Of a stretch of DNA of 64,000 nt, positions 1-9,344 are shown in pieces. Under the pieces are notes generated by a model, which searched no databases, was not told the DNA's origin, and worked only from the letters and a program-made list of their open reading frames with translations. How positions within the stretch are numbered: the stretch's first letter is position 1; every line of letters begins with the position of its first letter. Source of the DNA: Maledivibacter sp. (GTDB lineage: Bacteria > Bacillota > Clostridia > Peptostreptococcales > Caminicellaceae); contig JAOASB010000034.1 in the NCBI GenBank assembly GCA_025210375.1, forward strand, positions 62,001 to 126,000, read 5' to 3'. Both the position numbers and the translations under genes were made by a program.

Positions 1-319
1 ATTGTAATTAGATTAAGATTTTATAATCCAATCCATAACAAGGGGAATTATAGAAATTCCCCAATCATAATAATTATAAAATATTCAAGAAATTTTTCAA
101 GCTTTAATTGTTTTTTTTTTGATTTTTGTCGTTTTTTTTGATTATACTATATATAATTATAGATTATATATAGTAAATCCTAAATAACTACATATCATAT
201 CAACAATGATATACATTATTTTTTATAATAATATTATTCCCAATAACCTTAAAATCTTTTATATTAATTAAATATTTCTATAGGGATTTTAAACTACCCT
301 TAATATACAAGGAGGATAT
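1..319. other. Leading AT-rich non-coding stretch
   Basis: I see no gene here. The sequence is very A/T-rich with long T tracts around 110-140 and a TA-rich, partly palindromic segment around 145-175. Whatever promoter drives tmcAL must lie here, but I could not pick one with good -35/-10 spacing. The only clear signal is the AGGAGG-type ribosome site just before position 320. Confidence 0.5.
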
Positions 320-1561
320 ATGAAAGTCATAGGTTTAGTTACTGAATATAATCCATTCCATAATGGACATAAATACCATTTGGAAAAATCCAAGGAATTA
401 TCAGGTGCAAGTCATAGCATAGCTGTTATGAGTGGTAATTTTCTTCAACGGGGAGAACCCGCTTTGTTTGATAAATGGGAAAGGGCAAAGATTGCTGTTA
501 ATGAAGGTATCGATTTAGTGATTGAGCTTCCCACTATCTTTTCCTGTAATAGTGCAGAATTCTTCGCCCAAGGCAGTATTACTTTACTGGATTCCCTTAA
601 TATCGTTAATTTCATTTGTTTCGGAAGCGAGGATGGGAAATTAGAAAATATTGATTTAATATCAGAGTTATTGATTAATGAACCCCTTGAATATAAGGAA
701 ATCTTAAAGAAATATCTTGATTTAGGATATACCTTCCCATTAGCTAGGCAAAATGCCCTAGAAGAATATTTAGGTAATAGTTTGGCTCCCACTAATATAT
801 TGAATAGCCCTAATAATATCCTAGGTATAGAATACATAAAGGCATTAAAGCTTTTAAATAGTAGTATTGAGCCCTTAACAATAAAAAGAATTAAGGCCGA
901 TTATAATTCTAAGAAGATAGAAGATAACATTTGCAGTGCAACGGCAATTAGAAGCCTACTTCAAGAGGATTATAGTGATTTAATGGGTGTTAAGAAAGTA
1001 GTTCCCTTTAAAAGCTTTAATATCATAAAGAATATCATAGAGGAAGGTAGAGGCCCTATATTTTCCAAGGATCTAGAACAAATAATACTTTATAAGCTTA
1101 GAATGGAATCACCATATGAATTGAGTCATATCCATGATGTGGTTGAAGGTCTTGAGAACAGATTAAAAAATGGATCAATGAGATCTACCTCCTATACCGA
1201 GTTGATGGAGTATTTGAAAACAAAAAGATATACAATGACCAGATTGCAAAGGATTTTAATAAAAACTATTCTAGGTATTTCGAAGGATGATGTAGCTGTT
1301 TTAGTAAAAGGACTAGGTCCCCAATATATTAGAGTTTTAGGTTTTAATTCAAAGGGTGCTGATTTATTGAGAATGATAAAAAAACAAAGCAAGCTTCCCA
1401 TAATAACTAATTTGAAAAGATTTAATCCCCCTAACGAAAATGTTAAAAGAATGCTTGACATTGATATAACCGCTTCAGATGTTTATAGTCTTTTATATAA
1501 GAATGGGAAATTAGCTATCGGAGGACTAGATTACATCACAAAACCATTCATTGCTAACTAA
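320..1561 (+). CDS. tmcAL: tRNA(Met) cytidine acetate ligase TmcAL (YlbM family)
   Basis: 413 aa. TmcAL uses ATP and acetate to acetylate the wobble cytidine (C34) of elongator tRNA-Met in the cytoplasm. The N-terminus carries the nucleotidyltransferase signature of the family (VTEYNPFHNGHKYH, with the HxGH-type motif at about residues 14-18) and the next conserved block SGNFLQRGEPA. Length matches the family (about 400 aa). The ATG at 320 follows an AGGAGG site with good spacing. ylbJ follows 64 nt downstream on the same strand, the pairing also seen in Bacillus (ylbM near ylbJ). Assignment is firm; the exact substrate is inferred from the characterised Bacillus enzyme. Confidence 0.93.
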   Translation: MKVIGLVTEYNPFHNGHKYHLEKSKELSGASHSIAVMSGNFLQRGEPALFDKWERAKIAVNEGIDLVIELPTIFSCNSAEFFAQGSITLLDSLNIVNFICFGSEDGKLENIDLISELLINEPLEYKEILKKYLDLGYTFPLARQNALEEYLGNSLAPTNILNSPNNILGIEYIKALKLLNSSIEPLTIKRIKADYNSKKIEDNICSATAIRSLLQEDYSDLMGVKKVVPFKSFNIIKNIIEEGRGPIFSKDLEQIILYKLRMESPYELSHIHDVVEGLENRLKNGSMRSTSYTELMEYLKTKRYTMTRLQRILIKTILGISKDDVAVLVKGLGPQYIRVLGFNSKGADLLRMIKKQSKLPIITNLKRFNPPNENVKRMLDIDITASDVYSLLYKNGKLAIGGLDYITKPFIAN

Positions 1562-1580
1562 AAAGTAATAAAATAGGAAT

Positions 1581-1617
1581 CTGAAAATATATATAAATAT
1601 ATATATTTTCAGGGAGG
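1581..1617 (+). promoter_or_regulatory. Long AT-rich hairpin abutting the ylbJ ribosome site
   Basis: A near-perfect palindrome runs from 1581 to 1612, about 14-15 bp per arm with CTGAAAA at one end and TTTTCAG at the other. It ends directly against the GGAGG of ylbJ (1613-1617), which is followed by a TTG start at 1626. In the mRNA the stem would sit immediately 5' of the ribosome site. There is no T-run after it, so it is not a standard terminator. A similar arrangement precedes the YIEGIA gene at 45017-45058. Confidence 0.6.
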
Positions 1618-1625
1618 ATCCAGAG

Positions 1626-2909
1626 TTGATCAATTTCTTTATTATTTTATCCATAGCTTTTACCCTTGTTTTTTTGAAGATCAAATATGTAGACCTTTTC
1701 AAAAAAATCAAGTCATTCACATTTGTTTTTATTGTTATTATAATGGTTTTTTATATAGTAATATATCCAAGCGAAATAATAGAAGCCACCCGTAACGGTA
1801 TTCTTTTATGGGCTAATATAGTTTTGCCCTCACTACTGCCCTTTTTTATTGGAGCTGAGCTTCTAGTTGGTCTGGGGGTCGTAAAATTTATCGGGGTTTT
1901 AATAGAGCCCTTTATTAGGCCCATATTTAATGTTCCCGGCGAAGCTTCATTTATTTTTGCTATGAGCATCACCTCTGGATATCCTATGGGGATTAAATTA
2001 ACCTCTAATCTACGAAAAAGTAATGTACTTACTAAACTTGAGGCCCAAAGAATTCTTTCATTTTGCAGCACATCTGGCCCCTTATTTATGATTGGATCGG
2101 TGGCTGTAGGAATGTTTCACAACCCAGATGTTGGTCCATATATAGTTTTAGCCCATTATTTGGGAGCATTAACCGTCGGTATCATCTTCAGATTTATTTA
2201 TTATAATGAAAGCCCTAACTTCAAAAATAATTTTCACAAAAACAACATTTTTAAAAAAGCTTTGGATGAAATGTCAAAAAAAAGGGAAAGTGACGGAAGA
2301 AAAATAGGAAAGCTACTTAGTGACTCCGTTAAAGAATCTTTATCTACATTAGTTGTAGTAGGAGGAATGATTGTTACATTTTCGGTTATAACAAAGGAAC
2401 TATATCTAATTGGTTTTTTTGATTATGTCATATCCACAGTCAACTTCATTTTTCAAAATAATTTTAGTATTCCTAGGGAAATGATAGAAGCTATATTGAC
2501 TGGAAGTATAGAAATTACAATGGGCTGTAAGATAACCTCAGAGGCTCTATCAATACCTCCCATACTCCAAATCACATTAGCTACAATGATTATTTCCTGG
2601 AGTGGATTATCTATTCATGCACAATCAGCTAGTATACTTAATGATACAGATATAAATTTAAATTCTTATATTCTGTCAAAATTCTTCCATTCAATCATTT
2701 CCGGAGTTTATGTTTATATTATGCTAACAATAAGTAATTTTAATTTAAAATCAACTCAAAGAGAAGTTTTCTTTGAAGGCATAAGAAATGTCTATAATTT
2801 CACATGGATAGATAAATTTATTTTTTCAAGTTATATGTTTTTTATAATCTTTATAACCCTAATAATTATAGGGCTATTTATAGGACTATTCAATCAGAAC
2901 CGTTCATAA
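1626..2909 (+). CDS. ylbJ: Sporulation integral membrane protein YlbJ
   Basis: 427 aa polytopic membrane protein with roughly eight hydrophobic segments. Conserved family stretches include NIVLPSLLPFFIGAELL (about 63-80), the SGYPMG motif (about 116-121) and FCSTSGPLFMIGSVA (about 146-160). YlbJ is a sporulation protein of Bacillus and Clostridia made in the mother cell and needed for full spore heat resistance; SpoVV/YlbJ proteins have been proposed to move dipicolinic acid into the intermembrane space. The TTG start at 1626 is set by GGAGG at 1613-1617. The gene probably follows tmcAL from the same strand but may have its own sporulation control given the hairpin upstream. It ends convergently with the minus-strand coaD group. 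Confidence 0.9.
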   Translation: MINFFIILSIAFTLVFLKIKYVDLFKKIKSFTFVFIVIIMVFYIVIYPSEIIEATRNGILLWANIVLPSLLPFFIGAELLVGLGVVKFIGVLIEPFIRPIFNVPGEASFIFAMSITSGYPMGIKLTSNLRKSNVLTKLEAQRILSFCSTSGPLFMIGSVAVGMFHNPDVGPYIVLAHYLGALTVGIIFRFIYYNESPNFKNNFHKNNIFKKALDEMSKKRESDGRKIGKLLSDSVKESLSTLVVVGGMIVTFSVITKELYLIGFFDYVISTVNFIFQNNFSIPREMIEAILTGSIEITMGCKITSEALSIPPILQITLATMIISWSGLSIHAQSASILNDTDINLNSYILSKFFHSIISGVYVYIMLTISNFNLKSTQREVFFEGIRNVYNFTWIDKFIFSSYMFFIIFITLIIIGLFIGLFNQNRS

Positions 2910-2911
2910 AA

Positions 2912-2954
2912 ACAAAAAAGGCTTGAGTCATTATTCTAGATTATAACTCAAACC
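2912..2954 (-). terminator. Terminator of the rsmD-coaD-coiled-coil unit
   Basis: On the minus strand a 9-bp stem (GGTTTGAGT with ACTCAAGCC, one G-T pair) and a 17-nt loop are followed by TTTTTTGTTTTT. It lies between the convergent ends of ylbJ and the gene at 3010; the T-run marks it as acting on minus-strand transcripts. Confidence 0.75.
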
Positions 2955-3009
2955 ATAGTCCTTTAGTCTCTATAGTTTATGTAGCCAATATATAATAAAT
3001 GCAAATATC

Positions 3010-3459
3010 TTAAATCTTCATATTTTTCAGTTCTTCTCTATTAATTTTCAATGTATTCAGTATTTCTATTGTGCTTTTTTCTAGTTTTTCTAAAAGATCA
3101 TCTGTATACTGAATTGATGCCATTTTCATATTTTTCGCATTTTGCTCAGAATCTAAGATAATGTCTTCGGCTTTTTCCTGTGCTATTTTAACTATTTCAT
3201 CTTTATCAGCCAATTCTTGTATTCGTTCTTTAGCATTATTAACTAATCTATCGGCTTCTTTCTGTGCATCAACCAATATCTTATTCCTCTCCTCTTTTAT
3301 CCATTGAGCTTGTTTTACTTCATCTGGAAGTTGTATTCTTATTTCTTTAATCAACTCCGTTATTTCATCCTTATCAAGTAAAACCTTTCCAGAAAACGGT
3401 ATAGAGGAACCACTCTCAATTAAATCCTCAAGCGTATCGATAAGACTTAGTACATTCAT
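3010..3459 (-). CDS. Small coiled-coil protein (ATP synthase subunit b-like / DivIVA-like)
   Basis: 149 aa, almost wholly helical and charged, with a long coiled coil from about residue 50 to the end. It has no clear membrane segment. The A/Q/E-rich heptads (AQKEADRLVNNAKERIQE) resemble the stalk of F-type ATP synthase subunit b, which is why clostridial homologues in this position are often labelled ATPase. It follows coaD by 15 nt on the same strand, with GGGGGA before the ATG. No catalytic motif is visible, so I assign no function; a scaffolding or membrane-domain role is only a guess. Confidence 0.6.
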   Translation of the reverse strand: MNVLSLIDTLEDLIESGSSIPFSGKVLLDKDEITELIKEIRIQLPDEVKQAQWIKEERNKILVDAQKEADRLVNNAKERIQELADKDEIVKIAQEKAEDIILDSEQNAKNMKMASIQYTDDLLEKLEKSTIEILNTLKINREELKNMKI

Positions 3460-3474
3460 GATCTTTCCCCCTTT

Positions 3475-3948
3475 TTACAGCTTTTTCTTCATTTTTTCAA
3501 TTACAATATCCGGTACTAGACCCTCAATAGAACCTCCAAATTTAAAAACTTCTTTTACTAGACTTGAACTGAGATATGAAAAATTGCTACTAGTAGTCAT
3601 AAACAAAGTCTCAACATCTTTGCATAACTTTTTATTCATTAAGGCCATTTGGAACTCATATTCAAAATCTGAAACTGCTCTTAGTCCCTTTATTATAACA
3701 TCGATATTCTTATCTTCTATATAATCTATTAACAATCCTGAAAAACAATCTATCTCCACATTGTCTAAGTCTGAAGTAGCATGCTTTATAAGCTCTACTC
3801 TTTCTTCAAGATTAAACATAGGTTTTTTATTTGGATTATTTAATACACCTACAACCACTTTATCAAATACCTTTGCAGATCTTCTTATAATATCTAAATG
3901 ACCATTTGTTACGGGATCAAAACTTCCTGGATAAATTGCTTTATTCAT
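3475..3948 (-). CDS. coaD: Pantetheine-phosphate adenylyltransferase
   Basis: 157 aa, the usual length. CoaD joins 4'-phosphopantetheine to AMP from ATP to give dephospho-CoA, the penultimate step of CoA synthesis. The nucleotidyltransferase signature [12 protein letters not shown] (about 6-17, TxGH) is intact and followed by [15 protein letters not shown]; the ATP-binding stretch [13 protein letters not shown] is at about 121-133. AGGAGG lies before the ATG and overlaps the end of rsmD, which stops 2 nt upstream. The rsmD-coaD pair is conserved throughout Firmicutes. Confidence 0.97.
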   Translation of the reverse strand: MNKAIYPGSFDPVTNGHLDIIRRSAKVFDKVVVGVLNNPNKKPMFNLEERVELIKHATSDLDNVEIDCFSGLLIDYIEDKNIDVIIKGLRAVSDFEYEFQMALMNKKLCKDVETLFMTTSSNFSYLSSSLVKEVFKFGGSIEGLVPDIVIEKMKKKL

Positions 3949-3950
3949 TA

Positions 3951-4505
3951 TTAGTCCTCCTTATGGTAAAAAGAAATCATAGTAGCACCATATTTTTTTT
4001 CTTTGAATTTTACTAGATATCCTATATTTTCTGGTATTATATCCTTAATATCGTGTTCAATTACTATTAAACCATCTATACTTAATAAATGCAAATTATT
4101 TATTTCTTCTAGACAAGGAATAATAAAGCCTTTTAAATATGGTGGGTCCATAAAAATTATATCAAATTTTTCTCCAATTTTGCCAAATATTTTTAAAGCA
4201 GAAGATGCATCTTTTATCAAAATCTCTATTTTATCATCAAACTTTGTTTTCATCACATTGTCTTTAATAACATCAAAGCATTTTCTATTTTTTTCAATCA
4301 AGTAAGCCTTTGATGCCCCTCTACTAATTGATTCTATCCCTAAATTACCGGTTCCCGAAAATAAATCCAGCACCTTTGAATCTTCTATGTATGGAGCTAG
4401 TATATTGAAAACAGACTCCTTTACTTTATCACTAGTTGGTCTAGTGTCCATACCTTTTTGAGCCTTTAGTCTTATGCCCCTTGCTTCTCCACTTATTACC
4501 CTCAA
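3951..4505 (-). CDS. rsmD: 16S rRNA (guanine(966)-N2)-methyltransferase
   Basis: 184 aa from the chosen start. RsmD methylates G966 of 16S rRNA during 30S assembly. The SAM-binding loop [14 protein letters not shown] and the catalytic DPPY motif (IIFMDPPY) are both present. I chose TTG at 4505 (protein begins [10 protein letters not shown], as in homologues). The upstream in-frame ATG at 4523 would place the AAAGGAG ribosome site inside the coding region, whereas that site is spaced 8 nt from the TTG. First gene of the rsmD-coaD unit. Confidence 0.93.
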   Translation of the reverse strand: MRVISGEARGIRLKAQKGMDTRPTSDKVKESVFNILAPYIEDSKVLDLFSGTGNLGIESISRGASKAYLIEKNRKCFDVIKDNVMKTKFDDKIEILIKDASSALKIFGKIGEKFDIIFMDPPYLKGFIIPCLEEINNLHLLSIDGLIVIEHDIKDIIPENIGYLVKFKEKKYGATMISFYHKED

Positions 4506-4587
4506 ATTATACGCTCCTTTCAAGAATATATTTTAGCACAAATGCAAAATATGAACAAATTTTTATTAGTTTTATTACATTCAAAAT

Positions 4588-4627
4588 AAAAAGAAGAGGT
4601 AGTAGAAAACTACTACCTCTTCTTTTT
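4588..4627 (-). terminator. Strong terminator after the SASP gene
   Basis: A perfect 18-bp inverted repeat (AAAAAGAAGAGGTAGTAG and its complement) with a 4-nt loop directly follows the SASP stop codon. The A and T flanks make it able to act in both directions. It insulates the single spore gene from rsmD. Confidence 0.9.
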
Positions 4628-4632
4628 ATAAT

Positions 4633-4830
4633 TTATTTACCTGACATTTGTCTTTCTGCCATTTCTACTAATCTCTTAGTCATATAACCACCAACATAGC
4701 CATTTTGTCTAGCTGTTAAGTTTCCCTTATCAGCTGTTTGGTAGTTTGTAAGTCCAAGCTCACCAGCGATTTCATACTTCATTTGATTAAGCGCTTGTCT
4801 TGCTTCAGGAACTACTTTTTTGTTAGCCAT
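4633..4830 (-). CDS. Alpha/beta-type small acid-soluble spore protein
   Basis: 65 aa. These proteins coat forespore DNA, protect it from UV and heat, and are degraded by the GPR protease on germination. The family signatures are plain: VVPEARQALNQMKYEIAGE, where the GPR cleavage region falls (EIAGELG), and the C-terminal GNLTARQNGYVGGYMTKRLV. Two adjacent ATG codons (4833, 4830) follow AGGAGG; the second gives the better 8-nt spacing. A longer reading frame to 4863 would contain the ribosome site and is rejected. Monocistronic between recG and its own terminator. Forespore sigma-G control is expected but I could not fix a convincing promoter. Confidence 0.95.
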   Translation of the reverse strand: MANKKVVPEARQALNQMKYEIAGELGLTNYQTADKGNLTARQNGYVGGYMTKRLVEMAERQMSGK

Positions 4831-4956
4831 CATATTCACCTCCTGTACTATTAATTTCTCCACTTAGGTGAAAGTATATGCTAGTAATTTTTACTAACAC
4901 TGTAAAGATACACTAACGTACAAAGGAAGCAAATTCAAATGGTAATAATAATACAC

Positions 4957-7014
4957 CTATATTGAAAACTCCTTAAAGAAGTCCCCAAATAATTCACTCA
5001 ACTTATATTTAAAATTTTCTTTTTCTACATCAGTTAATTCATCAAAATTTTTCAAAGTTTCATATGCTTCTTTTTGAGCTTTTTTAAGTATATCCCTATG
5101 CTTAAATAAATCTGCAATTTTAAACTGGGGAAGACCATGCTGTTTGGTACCAAAAAAATCTCCCGGTCCCCTTAATTCTAAATCCTTTTCAGCAATAACA
5201 AACCCATCATTTGTACTTTCCATGGTTTTTAATCTTTCTAAAGTCACTTCACTTTTACCTTCGCTAACAAGGAAGCAATAGGATTGAAATTCTCCTCTAC
5301 CTACCCTGCCCCTAAGCTGATGGAGCTGAGCTAAACCAAATCTCTCCGCATTTACGATTACCATGATTGTTGAGTTTGGTACATTAATTCCAACCTCAAT
5401 AACTGAAGTTGAAATTAATAGATCAATTTCTCCTCCTTGAAATTTTTTCATTATACTATCCTTTTCATCGGGTTTCATCTTTCCATGAATCAATGCCAGC
5501 TTCCAAGCTTTAAAAACAGAATCCTTCAAGTCATTATATAGCTCCACCGCCGACTTTGCATCTACTTTTTCAGACTCTTCCACCAAGGGACAGACTATAT
5601 ATCCCTGTCTACCCTTTTTAAGCTCCCCTTGGATAAATTCATAAAGCCCTGTAGTTTTATTATTTGTTATATGATGAGTTTTTATATATTTTCTTCCCGG
5701 TGGCAGTTCATCAATAATTGATATGTCAAGATCACCATATAATATCAATGAAAGGGTCCTTGGAATAGGTGTAGCTGACATAACTAGCACATCTGGATTT
5801 AATCCTTTTTTCTTTAGAAAGCTTCTTTGTCTTACCCCAAATCTATGCTGCTCATCGGTCACAACTAAACCTAAATTATTAAATTCAACCTTATCCTGTA
5901 TAATTGCATGGGTTCCTATAACTATATCTATCTTACCCTCTTTTATTTCTTGTATTACAATTTTTTTATTTTTTACACTTCTAGATAGCATTCCAATATT
6001 AACACCTAGGGGCTGTAACATATCTTTAAAGCTTTCAAAATGTTGTTCAGCCAAAATCTCAGTTGGTGCCATCAATGTGCTTTGACACCCATTTAAATAT
6101 GCCAAATACATTGCTAAAAGTGCTATAATAGTCTTTCCTGATCCAACATCCCCTTGAACAAGTCTATTCATTTCCTTTGTCTCAGTCATATCACCAACAA
6201 TATCATCAAATGTTTTTTGCTGGGCTGCTGTAAGTTTAAAAGGTAAAGAATCCAATAAACCTTTGAGTTTTGGATGATTTTTGAACCTTATCCCTTTACT
6301 ACTATGGAAATACTTCTTCTTTAATAGCATTAATCCAAGCTGTACAAAGTAAAGTTCTTCAAAGATCAATCTATATTTTGCAACCTTAAGTGCCCGAGGT
6401 GAAGATGGAAAATGAATATTCTTCAAAGCATATTCAATATCACAAAGCTTGTTTCTTTCTATCACTCTGGATGGTAAATATTCACATACATCTAGAGACT
6501 CTTTAAATAGAATCTTACTAATATAATTAGTTATTTCCTTCTGTGTCAAACCCTTTGTCAACCCATATATTGGCTTAATACTACAAAAGCTCTCTATACT
6601 ATCTTTTTTGACACTAGAAAATTCTGGGTGGCTCATTTGTATTACTCCACCAATATTATTTGCAGTTCCATAAAAGTAATAAGTCTCATTTTTTTTAAAA
6701 ACATTCTTTAGAAACATGGAGTTAAAGAAAGTAACATACCCTCTCCCTGTACTATCCTTAATAGGCACCTTTAAAATTCTCATTTTTTTTCTGGTTCTCA
6801 TTTCCTTTACTTCATCATAAACTGTGCCTATGATAGTTGCCTTTTCCATATGCTTAACTGTATTAAGTTTTTTTATATTTCTCCTATTTTGATAGGATGA
6901 TGGATAATGATTCAATAAATCCTTAAGGGAAAATATATTTAGTTTTGCATATAAAGCAAGCTTCTTAGGTCCTATACCCTTAATCTGGGATATAGAATCA
7001 TTTAGTAATGACAT
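4957..7014 (-). CDS. recG: ATP-dependent DNA helicase RecG
   Basis: 685 aa. RecG reverses stalled forks and branch-migrates Holliday junctions. The wedge/OB domain occupies about residues 1-260. The helicase core follows, with Walker A GDVGSGKT, a Walker B-type DEQHRFG motif and the QLRGRVGRG motif VI near 575. I chose ATG 7014 (MSLLNDSI); the track-length frame to TTG 7041 would start inside a hairpin. Upstream on the same strand lie fakA and asp23, but element copy A and two hairpins now separate them. Confidence 0.96.
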   Translation of the reverse strand: MSLLNDSISQIKGIGPKKLALYAKLNIFSLKDLLNHYPSSYQNRRNIKKLNTVKHMEKATIIGTVYDEVKEMRTRKKMRILKVPIKDSTGRGYVTFFNSMFLKNVFKKNETYYFYGTANNIGGVIQMSHPEFSSVKKDSIESFCSIKPIYGLTKGLTQKEITNYISKILFKESLDVCEYLPSRVIERNKLCDIEYALKNIHFPSSPRALKVAKYRLIFEELYFVQLGLMLLKKKYFHSSKGIRFKNHPKLKGLLDSLPFKLTAAQQKTFDDIVGDMTETKEMNRLVQGDVGSGKTIIALLAMYLAYLNGCQSTLMAPTEILAEQHFESFKDMLQPLGVNIGMLSRSVKNKKIVIQEIKEGKIDIVIGTHAIIQDKVEFNNLGLVVTDEQHRFGVRQRSFLKKKGLNPDVLVMSATPIPRTLSLILYGDLDISIIDELPPGRKYIKTHHITNNKTTGLYEFIQGELKKGRQGYIVCPLVEESEKVDAKSAVELYNDLKDSVFKAWKLALIHGKMKPDEKDSIMKKFQGGEIDLLISTSVIEVGINVPNSTIMVIVNAERFGLAQLHQLRGRVGRGEFQSYCFLVSEGKSEVTLERLKTMESTNDGFVIAEKDLELRGPGDFFGTKQHGLPQFKIADLFKHRDILKKAQKEAYETLKNFDELTDVEKENFKYKLSELFGDFFKEFSI

Positions 7015-7032
7015 ATTAACACCCCGTAAAAA

Positions 7033-7219
7033 AAGCGACAAAAGTCGCTTCAGATTGTTGACAAAGTCAACAAGATGTCAGGCTGTTGAGAAATCTGGAG
7101 TTCAAGGCGTGCTGAAACCGAGAGGCCGCAGCGTATACAGACATACGTAAGGGTTCTTGGTTGAAGCAACAACGAAGAAATTCGGGTTTGTCAATAGCCT
7201 GAAGCGACAAAAGTCGCTT
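7033..7219 (-). mobile_element. Palindromic element, copy A, between duplicated hairpins
   Basis: A 151-bp segment (7051-7201) lies between two identical 18-nt hairpins, AAGCGACAAAAGTCGCTT at 7033-7050 and 7202-7219. Only the left hairpin keeps the minus-strand T-run that makes a terminator after fakA. The segment begins CAGATTGTTGACAAA and ends in a sequence whose complement is CAGGCTATTGACAAA (12 of 15 match). An inner inverted repeat runs from about 7079 (CAGGCTGTTGAGAAA) to 7201. It carries no reading frame. About 95% identical to copy B at 45276; copy C at 22721 is a diverged relative in the other orientation. Confidence 0.8.
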
Positions 7220-7322
7220 TTAAAATTATATTCAGGTCATTCCTATAGATATTTAAAATAATTAATATTTAAATTTAGAATTAAACTCGTCACACAAACT
7301 AAAATCTAACTTTGTTCATTCA

Positions 7323-8930
7323 TTATTCAATAGAAAAAATATAATAATATAATGGCTGCCCACCGTAGTATACTTCTACATCTAATTCTTCATATTTTTC
7401 TTCAATTAATGAAGCAAGTTCATCGGCTTGTTCTTCACTTATATCTTCTCCATAGTAGATAGTAAGTATTTCATGATCATCATTAACAGCTTTATCCAAA
7501 ACTTCTATGGCAACCTCTGAAACATCATTTCCTACTTTATCTATATCACCATTAAGTATTCCCAGAATATCATCCTTCTTAATTTCCAGATCATTAAACT
7601 TAGAATCCCTTACAGAATAAGTAATCTGTACTGTATTTACCTTAGTTAATGACTTTGTCATATTTTCCTCATTTTCCTCTGGGGAAGAGGTGGGATCGAA
7701 TTCCAGCATTGCTGTTATTCCTTGGGGAACTGTTTTAGCTGGGACAACTATCACATTTTTATCGCTTAATTCCTTTGCTTGATTAGCAGCCAATATTATA
7801 TTGCTATTGTTAGGAAGTACAAAAATATTATCTGCATGTATCTCATTAACCGCCTTTAGAATATCTTCTGTACTAGGATTCATGGTTTGTCCACCCTCAA
7901 TAACCCTGTCAATATTTAAGTCTTTAAAAATACTACTTATTCCTTCTCCCATGGCTACGGTAATGAATCCATATTTCTGAATGTCTTTTTTACTATCCTC
8001 TTCTGCAATATGTCTGTTATTATGTTGATATCTCATATTATCAATCTTTATATCAATTAGTTCTCCAATATTTAATCCAAATTCTATTACTTTCCCTGGA
8101 TTATTTGTATGTATATGAACTTTAATTAAGTCCTCATCTCCAACAACTATTAAACTATCACCTAAACCCTTAATCTTATCCTTAAAGCCGTCGGACTTTG
8201 ATCCATCGCCTTGGATTATAAATTCAGTACAATAACCAAATTCTATATTGGTTTCAACAACCTCTTTTTTATGACTTGGTTCTACTCCTCTACTCTCAGG
8301 CTGGGAAACCTCTTTTCCAGAAATGGCCTCCAAAAAGCCATTTAATATAAAAATCAGACCTTTTCCACCTGCATCAACCACATTTGCTTGTTTTAAAACA
8401 TCAAGCATGTCTGGGGTTTTATCAAGAACAGAGTCTCCATATGAAATTATCGCAGATAAAAAATCATTAAAGTCCATGGCATCATTTGATAACTGCAAGG
8501 CTCTTTCACTGGTTTCCCTTATTATTGTTAGTATAGTACCCTCAATTGGTTTCATAACAGCCTTATAGGCAGTATTTGATGCTTGCTTTAATGCATTAGC
8601 AAAATCCACTACATTAAGTATTTCTTTGCCTTTACAACCCTTTTCAAAGCCTCTAAGTATCTGAGATAATATAACTCCTGAATTACCCCTCGCACCCATA
8701 AGAGAACCCTTGGCAGCTGATTTTGCGACATTTTCAATAGAAGGATCCTTTACCCTTAATATTTCATTTAATGCTGAATCAAGGGTCAACGACATATTTG
8801 TGCCTGTATCCCCATCGGGAACGGGAAATACATTAAGTGCATCCACTACATCACGATTTTTATATAACGAATTATTACCTAGTATAAACATTTTCTTGAG
8901 CATTTCACCATTTATATGTTTTATTTTCAA
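7323..8930 (-). CDS. fakA: DAK2/DegV-type fatty acid kinase FakA (YloV)
   Basis: 535 aa. FakA phosphorylates fatty acids bound by FakB (DegV) proteins so they can enter phospholipid synthesis. The N-terminal DhaL (Dak2) nucleotide-binding domain shows the metal-binding NVFPVPDGDTGTNM (about 32-45) and GARGNSGVILSQILRG. The C-terminal half matches the FakA/YloV middle and C-terminal domains. TTG start at 8930 follows GAGGAGGG with 6-nt spacing. Downstream of asp23 by 13 nt, the standard Firmicute pair. No FakB gene is visible nearby. Confidence 0.92.
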   Translation of the reverse strand: MKIKHINGEMLKKMFILGNNSLYKNRDVVDALNVFPVPDGDTGTNMSLTLDSALNEILRVKDPSIENVAKSAAKGSLMGARGNSGVILSQILRGFEKGCKGKEILNVVDFANALKQASNTAYKAVMKPIEGTILTIIRETSERALQLSNDAMDFNDFLSAIISYGDSVLDKTPDMLDVLKQANVVDAGGKGLIFILNGFLEAISGKEVSQPESRGVEPSHKKEVVETNIEFGYCTEFIIQGDGSKSDGFKDKIKGLGDSLIVVGDEDLIKVHIHTNNPGKVIEFGLNIGELIDIKIDNMRYQHNNRHIAEEDSKKDIQKYGFITVAMGEGISSIFKDLNIDRVIEGGQTMNPSTEDILKAVNEIHADNIFVLPNNSNIILAANQAKELSDKNVIVVPAKTVPQGITAMLEFDPTSSPEENEENMTKSLTKVNTVQITYSVRDSKFNDLEIKKDDILGILNGDIDKVGNDVSEVAIEVLDKAVNDDHEILTIYYGEDISEEQADELASLIEEKYEELDVEVYYGGQPLYYYIFSIE

Positions 8931-8943
8931 GATGAACCCTCCT

Positions 8944-9303
8944 CTAAACTCCTTGAACTCTTACTCCTTCAATATTAATGTTTACTTTTTTCACATTCAT
9001 GCCAGTTTGATTCTCAACGTTATATTTGACTTTATTTATTATATTATCAGCAACTGTAGAAATCCTTGTTCCAAACTGAATAATAACGTACAAATCGATA
9101 ACTATTGAGTTCTCATCTAAATATACCTTAACGCCTTTATGCATATTATCCCTTTTTAATAATCTAACAAATCCATCGGCTGCCGATTTCGATGCCATCC
9201 CAACAAGGCCATAGCATTCCATTGCAGATGCTCCTGCAATTGTAGAAATCACTTCGGTATTTATATGAATAGTTCCTATTTCATTTTCAAATTTTGCTGA
9301 CAT
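8944..9303 (-). CDS. Asp23/Gls24 family envelope stress protein (YloU)
   Basis: 119 aa, the normal size of the family. Asp23 proteins are small membrane-associated cytoplasmic proteins linked to cell envelope stress. The core GTIHINTEVISTIAGASAM, the YGLVGMAS motif and the C-terminal NVKKVNINIEGVRV are typical. AAGGAGG lies before the ATG; a good promoter lies upstream (9345-9373). Forms a two-gene unit with fakA, divergent from rpmB. Confidence 0.92.
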   Translation of the reverse strand: MSAKFENEIGTIHINTEVISTIAGASAMECYGLVGMASKSAADGFVRLLKRDNMHKGVKVYLDENSIVIDLYVIIQFGTRISTVADNIINKVKYNVENQTGMNVKKVNINIEGVRVQGV

Positions 9304-9344
9304 ATAGATGACCTCCTTATTTTTTTGAGGATATATATATATAT

